Positions 32,860 through 41,926 of a stretch of DNA of 64,000 bases are shown piece by piece. Origin of the DNA: an uncultured Arachnia sp. (lineage in GTDB: Bacteria; Actinomycetota; Actinomycetes; Propionibacteriales; Propionibacteriaceae); NCBI GenBank assembly GCA_947499145.1, contig CANMNB010000012.1:124001-188000 (forward strand). Direction: 5' to 3'. The position numbers and the translations under genes were made by a program. Position 1 is the first letter of the stretch. Every line of letters begins with the position of its first letter. The notes below the pieces were generated by a model. The model worked only from the letters and a program-made list of their open reading frames with translations, was not told the origin of the DNA and did no database searches.

Positions 32860-32908
32860 TGGACATCCGCAATATTGATCGTTACACTCGCTGTGGTTGA
32901 TCGTTACA
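32860..32908 (+). promoter_or_regulatory. ABC operon promoter with tandem LacI-type sites
   Basis: -35 TGGACA (32860-32865), 17-bp spacer, -10 TACACT (32883-32888). TTGATCGTTACA occurs twice (32875-32886 and 32897-32908), exactly 22 bp apart, so both sites face the same side of the helix. The first overlaps the -10 and the second the start region. Confidence 0.7.
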
Positions 32909-33011
32909 AACCGCGGGGCGCTGTCGCTCCAACCGCCCGTTCTCCCCAACGGACGGAGCTACAACAACCGGGTAGGCGAGCCGTTCGCCCCCACCTCACC
33001 GAGGAGGAAAT

Positions 33012-34682
33012 ATGCAACACACCACCCAGACGCGGCACGGGGTGCGCCGCCGGTTGGCAGCCACGGCAGCCGCCACGGCCCTCCTGGCGGTCGCGGCGTG
33101 CGGCGGCGACACCGAGGAGCCGAAGGAGGAGATCGACCTTGAGGAGAGCTCCACCGCCATGGCCGACTACGCGGCCGGGGACACGTTCAAGGCGCAGGAG
33201 CCGGTGACGTTCTCCATGCTGTGGACCGACTGGCCGGACTACCCGGTCGAGGACAGCTGGTTGCTCTTCGACGAGATCAAGAAGCGCACCAACGTCGACC
33301 TCGAACTCACCCACATCCCGTTCAGTGACGCGGTGGAGAAGCGGAGCCTGCTGATCAGCGCCGGCGACGCCCCCTACATCATCCCGCTGACCTACACGGG
33401 CGATGAGCGCCAGTTCGCAGCGTCGAAGGCCCTCGTGCCGCTCAGCGACTACGAGGACATGATGCCCCACTTCCAGAAGTACGTGGAGGAGTGGGACCTG
33501 CGCGAGATGATCGACAACCTCCGCCAGGAGGACGGCAAGTACTACATGATGCCGGGCCTGCAGGAGGTCTCCGCACCGGTCTTCACCCTCATCATCCGCC
33601 AGGACATCTTCGACGAGGTCGGCGCGCCGGCCCCCGAGACGTGGGCGGACCTCGAGGAGGGCCTGAAGCTCATCAAGGAGAAGTACCCGGACAGCTACCC
33701 GCTGGCCGATGGCTTCGAGGGCCAGTCCATGCTCAACTACGCCGCCCACGCCTTCGGCACCGTCGCGGGCTGGGGCTACGGCCAGGGCATCTTCTGGAAC
33801 GAGGAGGCCGGTGAGTTCGAGTACGCCGGCACGTCCGACGGCTACCGCGACATGGTCGAGTACTTCCGTGGCCTCGTGGACCAGGGCCTCCTGGACACCG
33901 AGTCCTTCACCGCCGCCAACGACGGCATGGGCACGGTCCTGGAGAAGGTTGCGGCAGAGAAGGTCTTCGCCGCCTCCGGCGCCTCCGGCACCGTCCAGGA
34001 GTTCGGCACTGCCCTGAACGAGACCGTGGGCGAAGGCAACTACGAGCTGGTGCAGATCGCTCCCCCGGGCGGCCCGGCCGGTGACATCATCGAGCCGCGC
34101 AACTTCTGGCACGGGTTCATGCTGAGCGCCAAGGCCGAGGAGGACCCGAACTTCCCGGCACTCATCCAATTCCTCGACTGGCTGTACTACAGCCCCGAGG
34201 CGCGGGAGATGCTCCAGTGGGGCATCGAGGGCCAGACCTACACCAAGGCCGAGGACGGCACCATCACGATCGACGAGAACCATTCGCTGGACAACTTCAA
34301 CATCAACCCCGACGGTGAGATCGACATCAAGAAGGACCTCGGCTTCGCCAGCGACGTCCTCGCCGGTGCCACCGAGTCCCGCGAGCTGAAGGAGTCCTAC
34401 AACCCGGACCAGTTCGTCGAGTACCTCGACGCCGTCCTGTCCAGCCGCACGCCCCGGGATCCCTTCCCGCCGGCTCCGCTGAACGAGTCCGAGCTGGAGC
34501 AGGCCTCCCTGCTGGGCACTCCGATCAAGGACACCGTCGACACCAACACCCTGGCCTTCATCCTGGGCCAGCGTGACATGAGTGAGTGGGACGCCTACGT
34601 GGCCGAGGTGGAGGGCAGTGGCCTCCAGCAGTACCTCGACATCATCAACGGCGCCCACGAGCGCTGGGCGTCGAACCAGTAG
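33012..34682 (+). CDS. Lpl-type sugar ABC transporter solute-binding lipoprotein
   Basis: The 556-residue protein has a signal peptide ending in a lipobox (TALLAVAACGG), an acidic linker (DTEEPKEEIDLEESS), then a family-1 extracellular solute-binding fold (VTFSMLWTDWPDYPVEDSWLLFDEIKKRTNVDLEL, MMPGLQEVSAPVFTLIIRQDIFDEVG). Its length and the following LplB/LplC-type permeases and DUF624 match the Gram-positive LplA class that imports complex plant oligosaccharides. AGGAGG lies four bases before the ATG. No ATPase gene is present, as usual; a shared MsmX-type ATPase elsewhere is expected. Confidence 0.9.
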   Translation: MQHTTQTRHGVRRRLAATAAATALLAVAACGGDTEEPKEEIDLEESSTAMADYAAGDTFKAQEPVTFSMLWTDWPDYPVEDSWLLFDEIKKRTNVDLELTHIPFSDAVEKRSLLISAGDAPYIIPLTYTGDERQFAASKALVPLSDYEDMMPHFQKYVEEWDLREMIDNLRQEDGKYYMMPGLQEVSAPVFTLIIRQDIFDEVGAPAPETWADLEEGLKLIKEKYPDSYPLADGFEGQSMLNYAAHAFGTVAGWGYGQGIFWNEEAGEFEYAGTSDGYRDMVEYFRGLVDQGLLDTESFTAANDGMGTVLEKVAAEKVFAASGASGTVQEFGTALNETVGEGNYELVQIAPPGGPAGDIIEPRNFWHGFMLSAKAEEDPNFPALIQFLDWLYYSPEAREMLQWGIEGQTYTKAEDGTITIDENHSLDNFNINPDGEIDIKKDLGFASDVLAGATESRELKESYNPDQFVEYLDAVLSSRTPRDPFPPAPLNESELEQASLLGTPIKDTVDTNTLAFILGQRDMSEWDAYVAEVEGSGLQQYLDIINGAHERWASNQ

Positions 34683-34698
34683 TCCACCTGACGGATCC

Positions 34699-34738
34699 GA
34701 GGGTGGCGGGCCGCGCCAACGTGCGGCCCGCCACCCTC
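34699..34738 (+). terminator. Intercistronic hairpin between binding-protein and permease genes
   Basis: A perfect 16-bp GC-rich stem (GAGGGTGGCGGGCCGC and its complement) with an eight-base loop lies 17 bp after the binding-protein stop and 21 bp before the permease ATG. It probably stabilises the upstream mRNA or terminates part of the transcripts, raising binding-protein over permease levels. Confidence 0.75.
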
Positions 34739-34759
34739 CCCACACAAAGGAGTGGAGAG

Positions 34760-35743
34760 ATGGTGGCTGTCCTCGAAACCGAAGAATCCCCTCGCCAAAA
34801 CAAGAAGGGCGTCGACCCCACGACGTCTGCCCGCATTCCCAAGGTGCCCTGGCGCAAGGCCCTGCGCCGTGACTGGCCCCTCTACGCCATGGCGGCCCTG
34901 CCGTTGCTGTTCCTGTTCGTCTTCCGCTACCTGCCCATGGCCGGCAACGCCATCGTGTTCCGACGCTTCCGGCCCGGTGGCAGCATCTTCGGCGAGGAAT
35001 TCGTCGGGATGCAGTACATCGAGATGTTCATCAACGACCCGAAGTTCTGGAACGTCTTCGCCAACACCGCGATCATCGGCGGCCTGTCGCTGCTGTTCAC
35101 CTTCCCTCTGCCGATCGTGCTGGCCCTCCTCCTCAACGAGGTGCGGGGCCGGGTGTTCAAGCGCACGGTGCAGTCGATCACGTACCTCCCGCACTTCCTG
35201 TCCATCGTGATCGTGGCAGGCATGGTGTTCCAGCTCCTCTCGCTACAGGGCACCGTGAACCAGGTCATCACGGCCGTCGGCGGAGAGGCCATCCCCTTCC
35301 TCCAGCGCGCCGAGTGGTTCCGCACCATCTACGTCACCTCGGAGGTCTGGCAGACGGTCGGTTGGGGCACCATCCTCTACCTGGCCGCGCTGACGACCAT
35401 TGATTCGTCGCTCTACGAGGCCGCGAAGATCGACGGCGCCGGTCGGCTGCGGCAGACCTGGCACGTGACCCTCCCCGGCATTCGCCCGACGATGGTCACG
35501 CTGCTGATCCTGAACATCGGAACGTTCCTCAACGTGGGCTTCGAGAAGGTCCTCCTGCTGTACAACCCCCTCACCTACTCGAACGCAGACGTCATCTCCA
35601 CCTACCTGTACCGGGTGGGTCTGGTGTCCAACAACTTCAGCTACGCCGCTGCCATCGGCCTCTTCCAGGCCCTCATCGGCCTCGGCATGGTCATGGGCGC
35701 GAACTACATTTCCCGCCGAGTGGTAGGAGCAAGCCTGTGGTGA
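34760..35743 (+). CDS. ABC transporter permease (LplB type)
   Basis: A 327-residue permease with six helices after a cytoplasmic N-terminus rich in charge. YAMAALPLLFLFVFRYLPMAGNAIVF is helix 1, and the ATPase-docking EAA loop reads LYEAAKIDGAGRLRQTWHVTLPGIRPTM. GGAGAG precedes the ATG. It overlaps the next permease by seven bases. It forms the channel with the following gene product. Confidence 0.92.
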   Translation: MVAVLETEESPRQNKKGVDPTTSARIPKVPWRKALRRDWPLYAMAALPLLFLFVFRYLPMAGNAIVFRRFRPGGSIFGEEFVGMQYIEMFINDPKFWNVFANTAIIGGLSLLFTFPLPIVLALLLNEVRGRVFKRTVQSITYLPHFLSIVIVAGMVFQLLSLQGTVNQVITAVGGEAIPFLQRAEWFRTIYVTSEVWQTVGWGTILYLAALTTIDSSLYEAAKIDGAGRLRQTWHVTLPGIRPTMVTLLILNIGTFLNVGFEKVLLLYNPLTYSNADVISTYLYRVGLVSNNFSYAAAIGLFQALIGLGMVMGANYISRRVVGASLW

Positions 35744-36678
35744 CCACGCACGACAACGACATCATCGTCCCCCGCGCGGGCCGGGCCCCCAAGTCCGTGG
35801 GGCCCCGCGACTCCAACGCATACAAGGCGTTCACCGTGTTCAACACGGTCCTGCTGATCGTGATCTGCCTGATCACGCTCTACCCGTTCATCACGGTGAT
35901 CGCCCAATCGTTCTCCAGCCCCGGGGCGGTCAAGGCGGGCCTGGTCAACTTCTGGCCGGTGGGCTTCAACGTCGACACGTACGAGGCGGTGGCCAAGAAC
36001 GAGATGTTCTGGCGCAACTACCGCAACACGGTGGTCTACACGGTCGTCGGGACCACCATCGCCATGGTGCTGACCACCACGTACGCGTTCGTGATCTCCA
36101 AGCACCACCTGCGCGGCCGCGGCATCCTCATCGGCCTGGCCGTCTTCACGATGTTCTTCAACGGCGGCATCATCCCGAACTACGTGCTGATCTCGAACCT
36201 CGGGCTCAAGAACACGATGTGGTCCGTGGTGCTGCCGGGCGCGATCTCGGTCTTCAACCTGCTGGTCATGAAGTCCTTCTTCGAGAACCTTCCGAAGGAA
36301 CTCGAGGAGGCGGCGCAGATCGACGGCCTGGGATGGTTCGGGATCTTCTTCCGCATCGTCCTCCCGCTGTCCAAGGCGGTCCTGGCGACGATGATCCTGT
36401 TCTACGCGGTGCAGTACTGGAACGACTGGTTCACGGCGTTCCTCTACATCGACCAGCGTGAGCTGTTCCCGGTGACGCTGTTCCTCCGGAACCTCATCGC
36501 GGGGGCGTCGACGACGGCGTCGGAGGGCGCTGCCGCCACCGGCATGTCCACCGAGGCTCTCTCGGCGAACATCGAGGCGGTCACCATGATCCTGACGATC
36601 CTGCCGATCCTCATGGTCTACCCGTTCGTGCAGCGCTACTTCGTCTCGGGCGTCATGCTCGGCTCGATCAAGGGCTGA
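35737..36678 (+). CDS. ABC transporter permease (LplC/YtcP type)
   Basis: The 313-residue protein has six helices; LIVICLITLYPFITVIAQSFSSPGAVKAGLVNFWP is the typical LplC start and LEEAAQIDGLGWFGIFFRIVLPLSKA the EAA loop. A GTG (or the next codon, also GTG) overlaps the upstream permease. The C-terminal QRYFVSGVMLGSIKG is the family ending. It completes the Lpl importer. Confidence 0.92.
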   Translation: MVTTHDNDIIVPRAGRAPKSVGPRDSNAYKAFTVFNTVLLIVICLITLYPFITVIAQSFSSPGAVKAGLVNFWPVGFNVDTYEAVAKNEMFWRNYRNTVVYTVVGTTIAMVLTTTYAFVISKHHLRGRGILIGLAVFTMFFNGGIIPNYVLISNLGLKNTMWSVVLPGAISVFNLLVMKSFFENLPKELEEAAQIDGLGWFGIFFRIVLPLSKAVLATMILFYAVQYWNDWFTAFLYIDQRELFPVTLFLRNLIAGASTTASEGAAATGMSTEALSANIEAVTMILTILPILMVYPFVQRYFVSGVMLGSIKG

Positions 36679-36681
36679 GCG

Positions 36682-37386
36682 ATGTCGTCCACCTCCCACC
36701 CGATGGATGCCGGGGCCCTGCTCGGCTCCGGCATCCTGTCGCGGGTCACCTTCGCGGTCTACCGCCACCTGGCCCTCGCTCTCTGGCTGGCCCTCTGCTG
36801 CGCCCCGGCAGTGGTCGGCATGACACTGCTGGGCGGGCACGCCTCCAACGTGCTCCTCCTGGTCTGGCTCCAGCTCCCCGTGGCACCCTCCGTGGCCGCG
36901 GGCCTCTTCTCCGTCCGCGTGTGGCGCAAGGATGGCGACACCTCGCCGTTCGCGCTCTTCCTGCGCGGTCTGCGTCGCAACACGCTCGACGTGCTGCGCT
37001 GGTGGGTGCCGGCGCTGGCCGTGGCCTCGGTCCTGGCTGTCAACGTCGTCAATGCCGACGCGGTGCCGGGCGGTTCGGCGCTGAGGATCTGGAGCCTCGG
37101 GCTCGGACTGCTGCTCGTCCTGTGGAGCGGACATGCGCTGCTGCTGAGCTCCCACTTCTCCTTCCGCACCCGCGACACCGCGCGCATCGCCCTATACCTG
37201 GTGGCGGCCGAGTGGCGCACGACCGTGGCGTTCGTGTCCCTGCTCATCGTGGCGGCCGGCGTCACCTACCTGGCCTCCGAGGCGGTCCTCGTCCTGTTCG
37301 CCTGGGCCTTCATCTCCGTCCTTGAGCTGATCAGCCGCCCTGCGCTTGCCCACATCGAAGAGAGGTTCACCGTACGTGACAACTGA
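36682..37386 (+). CDS. DUF624 (YesL-like) membrane protein
   Basis: A 234-residue protein with four to five helices. Segments GSGILSRVTFAVYRHLALALWLALCC, TSPFALFLRGLRRNTLDVLRWW and HALLLSSHFSFRTRDTARIALYLVAAEW match the DUF624/YesL family. Members almost always accompany Lpl-type importers; the role is unknown but transporter assembly or regulation is suspected. It lies three bases after the permease and overlaps the GH43 start by 11 bases. Confidence 0.85.
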   Translation: MSSTSHPMDAGALLGSGILSRVTFAVYRHLALALWLALCCAPAVVGMTLLGGHASNVLLLVWLQLPVAPSVAAGLFSVRVWRKDGDTSPFALFLRGLRRNTLDVLRWWVPALAVASVLAVNVVNADAVPGGSALRIWSLGLGLLLVLWSGHALLLSSHFSFRTRDTARIALYLVAAEWRTTVAFVSLLIVAAGVTYLASEAVLVLFAWAFISVLELISRPALAHIEERFTVRDN

Positions 37387-38899
37387 CCAGGCGCTGCCTT
37401 TCGCGTCGGCCACCAACCCTGTGCTGTCCGGCTTCCACCCCGACCCGTCGATCTGTCGCGTCGACGGAGCTGACGGTACCTGGTACTACCTCGCGACCTC
37501 AACGTTCGAGTACCTTCCGGGGCTGCCGATCCACCGCTCCCGGGACCTCGTCGAGTGGGAACTGGTGGGGCACGCCATCCACCGCCCGGAGCAGCTGGAC
37601 CTCAGCCGGGTGGCGGACTCCCAGGGTCTCTTCGCCCCCACCATCCGCCACGACGGCGAAAGGTTCCTCGTCGTCTGCACCGTCGTCGGCGGCACGGATG
37701 GTGCGAGCGGAAACTTCGTGGTGACCGCAGAGGATGCGGCTGGTCCCTGGTCGGACCCGATCTGGTGGGAGGGCGGCGGCATCGACCCGTCGCTGTTCCT
37801 CGACGACGGCAGCATCTGGGCCCACGGCACGCGTCCCGCCCGGAATCCCGAGTGGGACCAGCAGACCGAAGTGTGGGTGCGGGAGCTGGACCCGGTCACG
37901 CTGCAACTGAAGGGCGACGAGCACATCGTCTGGTCCGGGGCCGTCCGGGGGGCGGTCTGGGCCGAAGGCCCACACCTGTACCGGAAGGACGGCCGCGTCT
38001 ACCTGCTGGCCTCCGAGGGCGGCACGAGCATCCATCACGCCCTGTCCGTGGCGCGCGCAGACCACCCGACGGGCCCCTACGAGGGCTGCAAGGGCAACCC
38101 GATCTTCACCCACCGTCATCTCGGCCGCAGCTACCCGGTGATCAACGTCGGTCACGCCGACCTCGTCGAGGCCCCCGACGGCAGCTGGTACTCCGTCGTG
38201 CTCGCGAGCCGGCCCGTGGAGGGGGTCGACGTGCTTGGCCGCGAGACCTTCCTCGTCCCCGTGGAGTGGGAGGACGGCTGGCCCGTCTTCGCCCCGGGCA
38301 CGGGGACACTGGTCGCCGACCCGACGCACCCGACACCCGAGGTGGGGGCTGCACCGGCCCCCGCAGCCTCAGCCTCGGACCTCCTGGCCGTCCGGCGCCT
38401 CCCCGAGGAGGTCTGCACCGTCGATGGTGACCGGCTCGTCGTGACGGCGGGCGACGGCCTCGGCGCCCTCCGTCCCGGCTTCGTCGGCCGCCGACTCTCC
38501 ACCCTGCCAGCCACCGTCGGGGTGACGCTCCAGGAGGTTCCCGACGGAGTCCTCGCCGGCGTCGCGCTGCGCTACGACTCCACGGCCTGGGCCACCGCCC
38601 TGGTGGGTCCCGACCCGGACGGGTGCCGGATTCGGCTGCTCCAGGGCGGCTCGGACGGGGAACGGGTGGTGGCGGAACACACCGCGTCGTCTGCCCCGCG
38701 GGGCCGGGTTGAACTGGCCATCGAGGGGCTGGAGGCCCGCGCCTCCTGGATGCCGGAGGACGGGGAGCGCCAGGAACTGGGCAGCGTCAGCCTGGCGGAG
38801 ATGGGCGCGATCCGGTCCGGTGGCTTCGTCGGCACCGCCTTCGGGATCCTCGCCATCGGCGACGGCACCGTGACCGCGGCCGAGCTCCGCCAGGACTGA
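37376..38899 (+). CDS. GH43 beta-xylosidase / alpha-L-arabinofuranosidase
   Basis: The 507-residue intracellular enzyme has a five-bladed propeller with GFHPDPSICRV (catalytic base Asp), EGGGIDPSLFLDDG (pKa-modulating Asp) and AVWAEGPHLYRKDG (acid Glu). A C-terminal beta-sandwich (about residues 330-507) is typical of XynB-like GH43. The GTG start lies inside the DUF624 gene end, preceded by GAGAGG. It is last in the LacI-controlled ABC operon and would remove xylose or arabinose from imported oligosaccharides; which sugar cannot be read from sequence. Confidence 0.9.
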   Translation: MTTDQALPFASATNPVLSGFHPDPSICRVDGADGTWYYLATSTFEYLPGLPIHRSRDLVEWELVGHAIHRPEQLDLSRVADSQGLFAPTIRHDGERFLVVCTVVGGTDGASGNFVVTAEDAAGPWSDPIWWEGGGIDPSLFLDDGSIWAHGTRPARNPEWDQQTEVWVRELDPVTLQLKGDEHIVWSGAVRGAVWAEGPHLYRKDGRVYLLASEGGTSIHHALSVARADHPTGPYEGCKGNPIFTHRHLGRSYPVINVGHADLVEAPDGSWYSVVLASRPVEGVDVLGRETFLVPVEWEDGWPVFAPGTGTLVADPTHPTPEVGAAPAPAASASDLLAVRRLPEEVCTVDGDRLVVTAGDGLGALRPGFVGRRLSTLPATVGVTLQEVPDGVLAGVALRYDSTAWATALVGPDPDGCRIRLLQGGSDGERVVAEHTASSAPRGRVELAIEGLEARASWMPEDGERQELGSVSLAEMGAIRSGGFVGTAFGILAIGDGTVTAAELRQD

Positions 38900-38972
38900 G
38901 GCCGGGCCTCGAGCTCCGCATCGGACGACGGCCGCTGTCCCCCAACTCACCCCACTGGCCGACCCACCTCCC

Positions 38973-38984
38973 TACACTCGGGGT
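38973..38984 (+). promoter_or_regulatory. Probable -10 box, leaderless mobA transcript
   Basis: TACACT ends six bases before the mobA ATG, with no Shine-Dalgarno between. Confidence 0.5.
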
Positions 38985-39836
38985 ATGACAGTCGCAGTGA
39001 TCATCGGCGGAGGGCGTTCCGAGCGCATGGGCACCAACAAGGCTGAGCTGACCCTCGAGGGTCGCACCTTGATGGAACGGGCTGTCGACGCGGTGACCGA
39101 CGCCGACGTCGTGGTCATCGTCGCGCCCGAGACGCCGCTCAACCCGGCGCGCAACTGGCCGCAGGTGATGTTCACGTTGGAGAACCCTCCCTTCGGAGGC
39201 CCCGTGGCGGGTCTCGCCGCCGGCGTCGCGAAGCTGTCCAACCGCGGTGACGAGGAGGAGGTCATCGTCCTGCCGGTGGACATGCCCGCCGTCAGTGATG
39301 CGGCCGGAGAACTGGCAGCCGGGACCCCGAAGCGCGACGGCGTCGTGTTGATGGACCAGTCGGGGCACGCCCAGTACCTCACCGCCCGCTATCGCCTGGG
39401 GTCCCTGCGACGTGCCCTCGGCGACCTCGGGACGGTGCGCAACGTCTCCATGAGGCGACTCGGCGACCTGCTGGAGGTGGGCCGGGTCAGCGTCCCCAAT
39501 GACCTCGTGGCGGACCTCGACACCCCCGAGCAGGCGGCGGAGTTCGGCATCCAGGTGCGACCCCGCAAGCGACGCAACGATCCGGAGGAGCTGGCACGGG
39601 TGGAGCAGTGGCAGACGAGGCTGCGTGGGGAGCTCGGCGTCGACGCTGCGCCCTGCGACGTCGAGGAGATCCTCTCTCTGGCCGACGTGGTGGCGAAGAA
39701 GGTCGCACGACCGGGCGTCCCTGTCACCGGCTACGTCGTCGGACTCGCCGTCGGCGCGGCCCTGGCCCGAGGCGAGGACCCCGAGGCAGCGGCCACGCGG
39801 GCGATCGCTCGCGCCAAGGAGCTGGCCGAAGGCTGA
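38985..39836 (+). CDS. mobA: MobA-like nucleotidyltransferase fused to a DUF6457-like domain
   Basis: The 283-residue protein begins with the MobA/GT-A signature VAVIIGGGRSERMGTNKAEL (L-x-G-G-x-S-x-R-M-G-x-x-K) and contains VIVLPVDMPAVS. Residues about 1-190 should transfer GMP from GTP to Mo-molybdopterin, yielding MGD for NarG. A separate helical C-terminal domain (about 200-283, RVEQWQTRLRGELGVDAAPCDVEEILSLADVVAKKVARPGVPVTGYVVGLAVGAA) resembles actinobacterial DUF6457, whose function is unknown. It is convergent with moaD. Confidence 0.85.
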   Translation: MTVAVIIGGGRSERMGTNKAELTLEGRTLMERAVDAVTDADVVVIVAPETPLNPARNWPQVMFTLENPPFGGPVAGLAAGVAKLSNRGDEEEVIVLPVDMPAVSDAAGELAAGTPKRDGVVLMDQSGHAQYLTARYRLGSLRRALGDLGTVRNVSMRRLGDLLEVGRVSVPNDLVADLDTPEQAAEFGIQVRPRKRRNDPEELARVEQWQTRLRGELGVDAAPCDVEEILSLADVVAKKVARPGVPVTGYVVGLAVGAALARGEDPEAAATRAIARAKELAEG

Positions 39837-40085
39837 TCAGCCGCCGGCGAAGGGCGGCAGGACATCCAGCTGGGCGGCGTCCCCGACGGCCGAGCCGCGG
39901 TCGTCGACGCGCGCGCCGTCGAGCAGCAGCGAACTGACTTCCAGCACCCGCGCGAGGTGGTCGTCGTTGCCGGCCAGGGAGTCGACGACGTCAGCCACCG
40001 TCTGGGTGGGCTCGACGTCGATCGTGCGCAGGGTGGCACCGGCCGCCTCGGCGGCTCCGGCGAAGAACCTCACGTCCATGGTCAT
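39837..40085 (-). CDS. moaD: Molybdopterin synthase sulfur carrier subunit MoaD
   Basis: An 82-residue ubiquitin-like protein: MDVRFFAGAAEAAGATL at the start, VADVVDSLAG, and the C-terminal LDVLPPFAGG whose terminal Gly-Gly is adenylylated and thiocarboxylated. The ATG overlaps the moaA TGA by four bases, so moaA and moaD are coupled. An ATG two codons inside is also possible. Confidence 0.92.
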   Translation of the reverse strand: MTMDVRFFAGAAEAAGATLRTIDVEPTQTVADVVDSLAGNDDHLARVLEVSSLLLDGARVDDRGSAVGDAAQLDVLPPFAGG

Positions 40086-41116
40086 CCTCCGATGGCACTC
40101 ATCGTGCGTTGTGGTGGTTGGAAACCGGGCTCCCCGATCCCGTGCCCGGCCTTCTTCTGGTACTGCGCGCCCTGCCACAGGGCGGCGATCTCCTCGTCGC
40201 TCGCGCCGGCTCGCATCGGTCCCCGCAGGTCCGTCTCCGTGCGGGAGAACAAGCAGGTGCGCATCTGGCCGTCGGCGGTGATGCGGGTGCGGTCGCAGGC
40301 GCCGCAGAAGGGCGCCGTCACCGAGGCGATGACTCCGATCCTGCCTCCCGGCTGCTCGGCGTCGGGCGCCACCTCCCAGAGGCCGGCCGGGGCCGCACCG
40401 CGCGGCTCCGCCACCGGCGACAGGACGTAGCGCTCGGCCAGGGCGTCGAGGATCTCCTGCTGCGTGACGAGCTGCGTGCGATCCCACTCGTGCTTCGGGC
40501 CGAGCGGCATCTGCTCGATGTAGCGCAGCTGGTGGCCGCGGCTGAGGCAGTACTCGGCGAGCGGGACGATGTCGGCCTCGTTGGTGTCCCTCATGATGAC
40601 GGAATTCACCTTGACGGGAGTGAGCCCCACCGCGGCGGCGGCGTCGATGGCCTCGAGGACGTCGGGGAGCCGGTCGCGCCGGGCCAGACGGGCGTAGCGC
40701 TCGCGGTCGAGCGAGTCGAGGGAGATGTTGACGCGGTCCAGACCGGCGTCGCGGAGCGCCCGGGCGCGGTGCGCGAGTCCCAACCCATTGGTGGTGAGCA
40801 TCGTCTCGGGACGCCCGCCGTCGACGATGGTCATGGCGGCCGTCGCCGCGACGATGCCCTCGAGCCCCTTGCGCAGCAACGGCTCCCCACCGGTGAAGCG
40901 GACCTTGGTGATGCCGAGCAGTTCGACGGCGATCCGCACCAGTCTCACCACCTCGGCGTCGGTGAGGGCCTCGTCGGTGGGCAGCCACGGCAGTCCCTCC
41001 GCGGGCATGCAGTAGGTGCAGCGCAGATTGCAGCGGTCGGTGAGGGAGACACGCAGGTCCCGCGCCGTGCGCCCGAAGGCGTCCACGAGCGGCGTTGCGA
41101 CAGCGGTCCCCAGCAC
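40082..41116 (-). CDS. moaA: GTP 3',8-cyclase MoaA
   Basis: The 344-residue radical-SAM enzyme has the SAM cluster CNLRCTYCMP (C-x3-C-x2-C), KVRFTGGEPLLRKG, and the second cluster CGACDRTRITADGQMRTC, ending in the conserved Gly-Gly tail (MSAIGG). It starts molybdopterin synthesis from GTP. The GTG start is supported by TAGAGT six bases upstream (41123-41128, minus strand), a leaderless arrangement. It is cotranscribed with moaD. Confidence 0.96.
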   Translation of the reverse strand: MLGTAVATPLVDAFGRTARDLRVSLTDRCNLRCTYCMPAEGLPWLPTDEALTDAEVVRLVRIAVELLGITKVRFTGGEPLLRKGLEGIVAATAAMTIVDGGRPETMLTTNGLGLAHRARALRDAGLDRVNISLDSLDRERYARLARRDRLPDVLEAIDAAAAVGLTPVKVNSVIMRDTNEADIVPLAEYCLSRGHQLRYIEQMPLGPKHEWDRTQLVTQQEILDALAERYVLSPVAEPRGAAPAGLWEVAPDAEQPGGRIGVIASVTAPFCGACDRTRITADGQMRTCLFSRTETDLRGPMRAGASDEEIAALWQGAQYQKKAGHGIGEPGFQPPQRTMSAIGG

Positions 41117-41181
41117 GGCTCAACTCTAACCGGCAGTTTCTCCACGGGGCAGCCTGATGATCGGCTCGCGAGCACGACGCC

Positions 41182-41194
41182 TAGCATGGGCGCC
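41182..41194 (+). promoter_or_regulatory. Probable -10 box, leaderless transcript
   Basis: TAGCAT ends seven bases before the second of two in-frame ATGs of the FMN-binding protein gene. This spacing favours the second ATG as start. Confidence 0.4.
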
Positions 41195-41926
41195 ATGGAC
41201 GCCCCCCTCAGCCGCGTGTACTGCCCCGCCAGCCAGCGGGTCGACGACGAGGCGCGCTGCCGCGAGCTCTTGACCGACGTCGGGGCCGCCCTCTGGATCA
41301 CCGGTACCGACGGTGTCCCGGACGTCACGCTGCTGCCCACCACATGGGAGGGCGACCGCCTGACGGCCCACGCGTCGGGTCACAACCCGCAGTTCCAGCT
41401 GTCTGGCGGCGAACCCGTGGCGTGCCGCGTCGTGGTCCAGGGTCCGCACAGCTACGTCAGCCCGCGCTGGTACCCCAGCGTCCAGCCGCCCGCGGAGGGG
41501 GGTTCGGCCCGCGGCCGGGCCGAGGGCCGCGCCGTCGGCACGTGGGACTACTCACAGGTGCAGATCGCGGGCTGGCTGCGCGTCCACCACGACCTGGAGC
41601 GGCTCCGAGCGGAGGTGATGGGCCAGTCCACGGCCATCGACGCCGCCCGGCTGGCCGACGTCCCGCACGCACCCGACGCCCACCGCGGCCCGTGGACCGA
41701 CGCCGAGGCTCCCGGCGACTTCATGGACGCCATGCTGCTCGGCATCGTCGGCCTGGAACTGGAGATCACCGAGGTCGTCGGCCGGTTCAAGCTGTCGCGC
41801 AACCGCGCCGACGCCGACCGGGCGGGCATCGTCGAGGGCCTGCGGGGTCGTGGACGGGAGCGGGATCGGCAGGTGGCCGACGCCGTCGAGGCGGTCGACC
41901 CCCTGCCGCGGGGCACCGGCTACTGA
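41195..41926 (+). CDS. FMN-binding negative transcriptional regulator (PaiB family)
   Basis: A 243-residue split-barrel flavin-binding protein: VYCPASQRVDDEARCRELLTDVGAALWITGTDG, TLLPTTWEGDRLTAHASGHNPQFQL, GPHSYVSPRWYP and KLSRNRADADRAGIVEGLRGRG match PaiB-like proteins. Despite the family name no DNA-binding domain is visible; a flavoenzyme role is equally possible. It is monocistronic and its 3' end overlaps the convergent GH3 gene by seven bases. Confidence 0.8.
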   Translation: MDAPLSRVYCPASQRVDDEARCRELLTDVGAALWITGTDGVPDVTLLPTTWEGDRLTAHASGHNPQFQLSGGEPVACRVVVQGPHSYVSPRWYPSVQPPAEGGSARGRAEGRAVGTWDYSQVQIAGWLRVHHDLERLRAEVMGQSTAIDAARLADVPHAPDAHRGPWTDAEAPGDFMDAMLLGIVGLELEITEVVGRFKLSRNRADADRAGIVEGLRGRGRERDRQVADAVEAVDPLPRGTGY

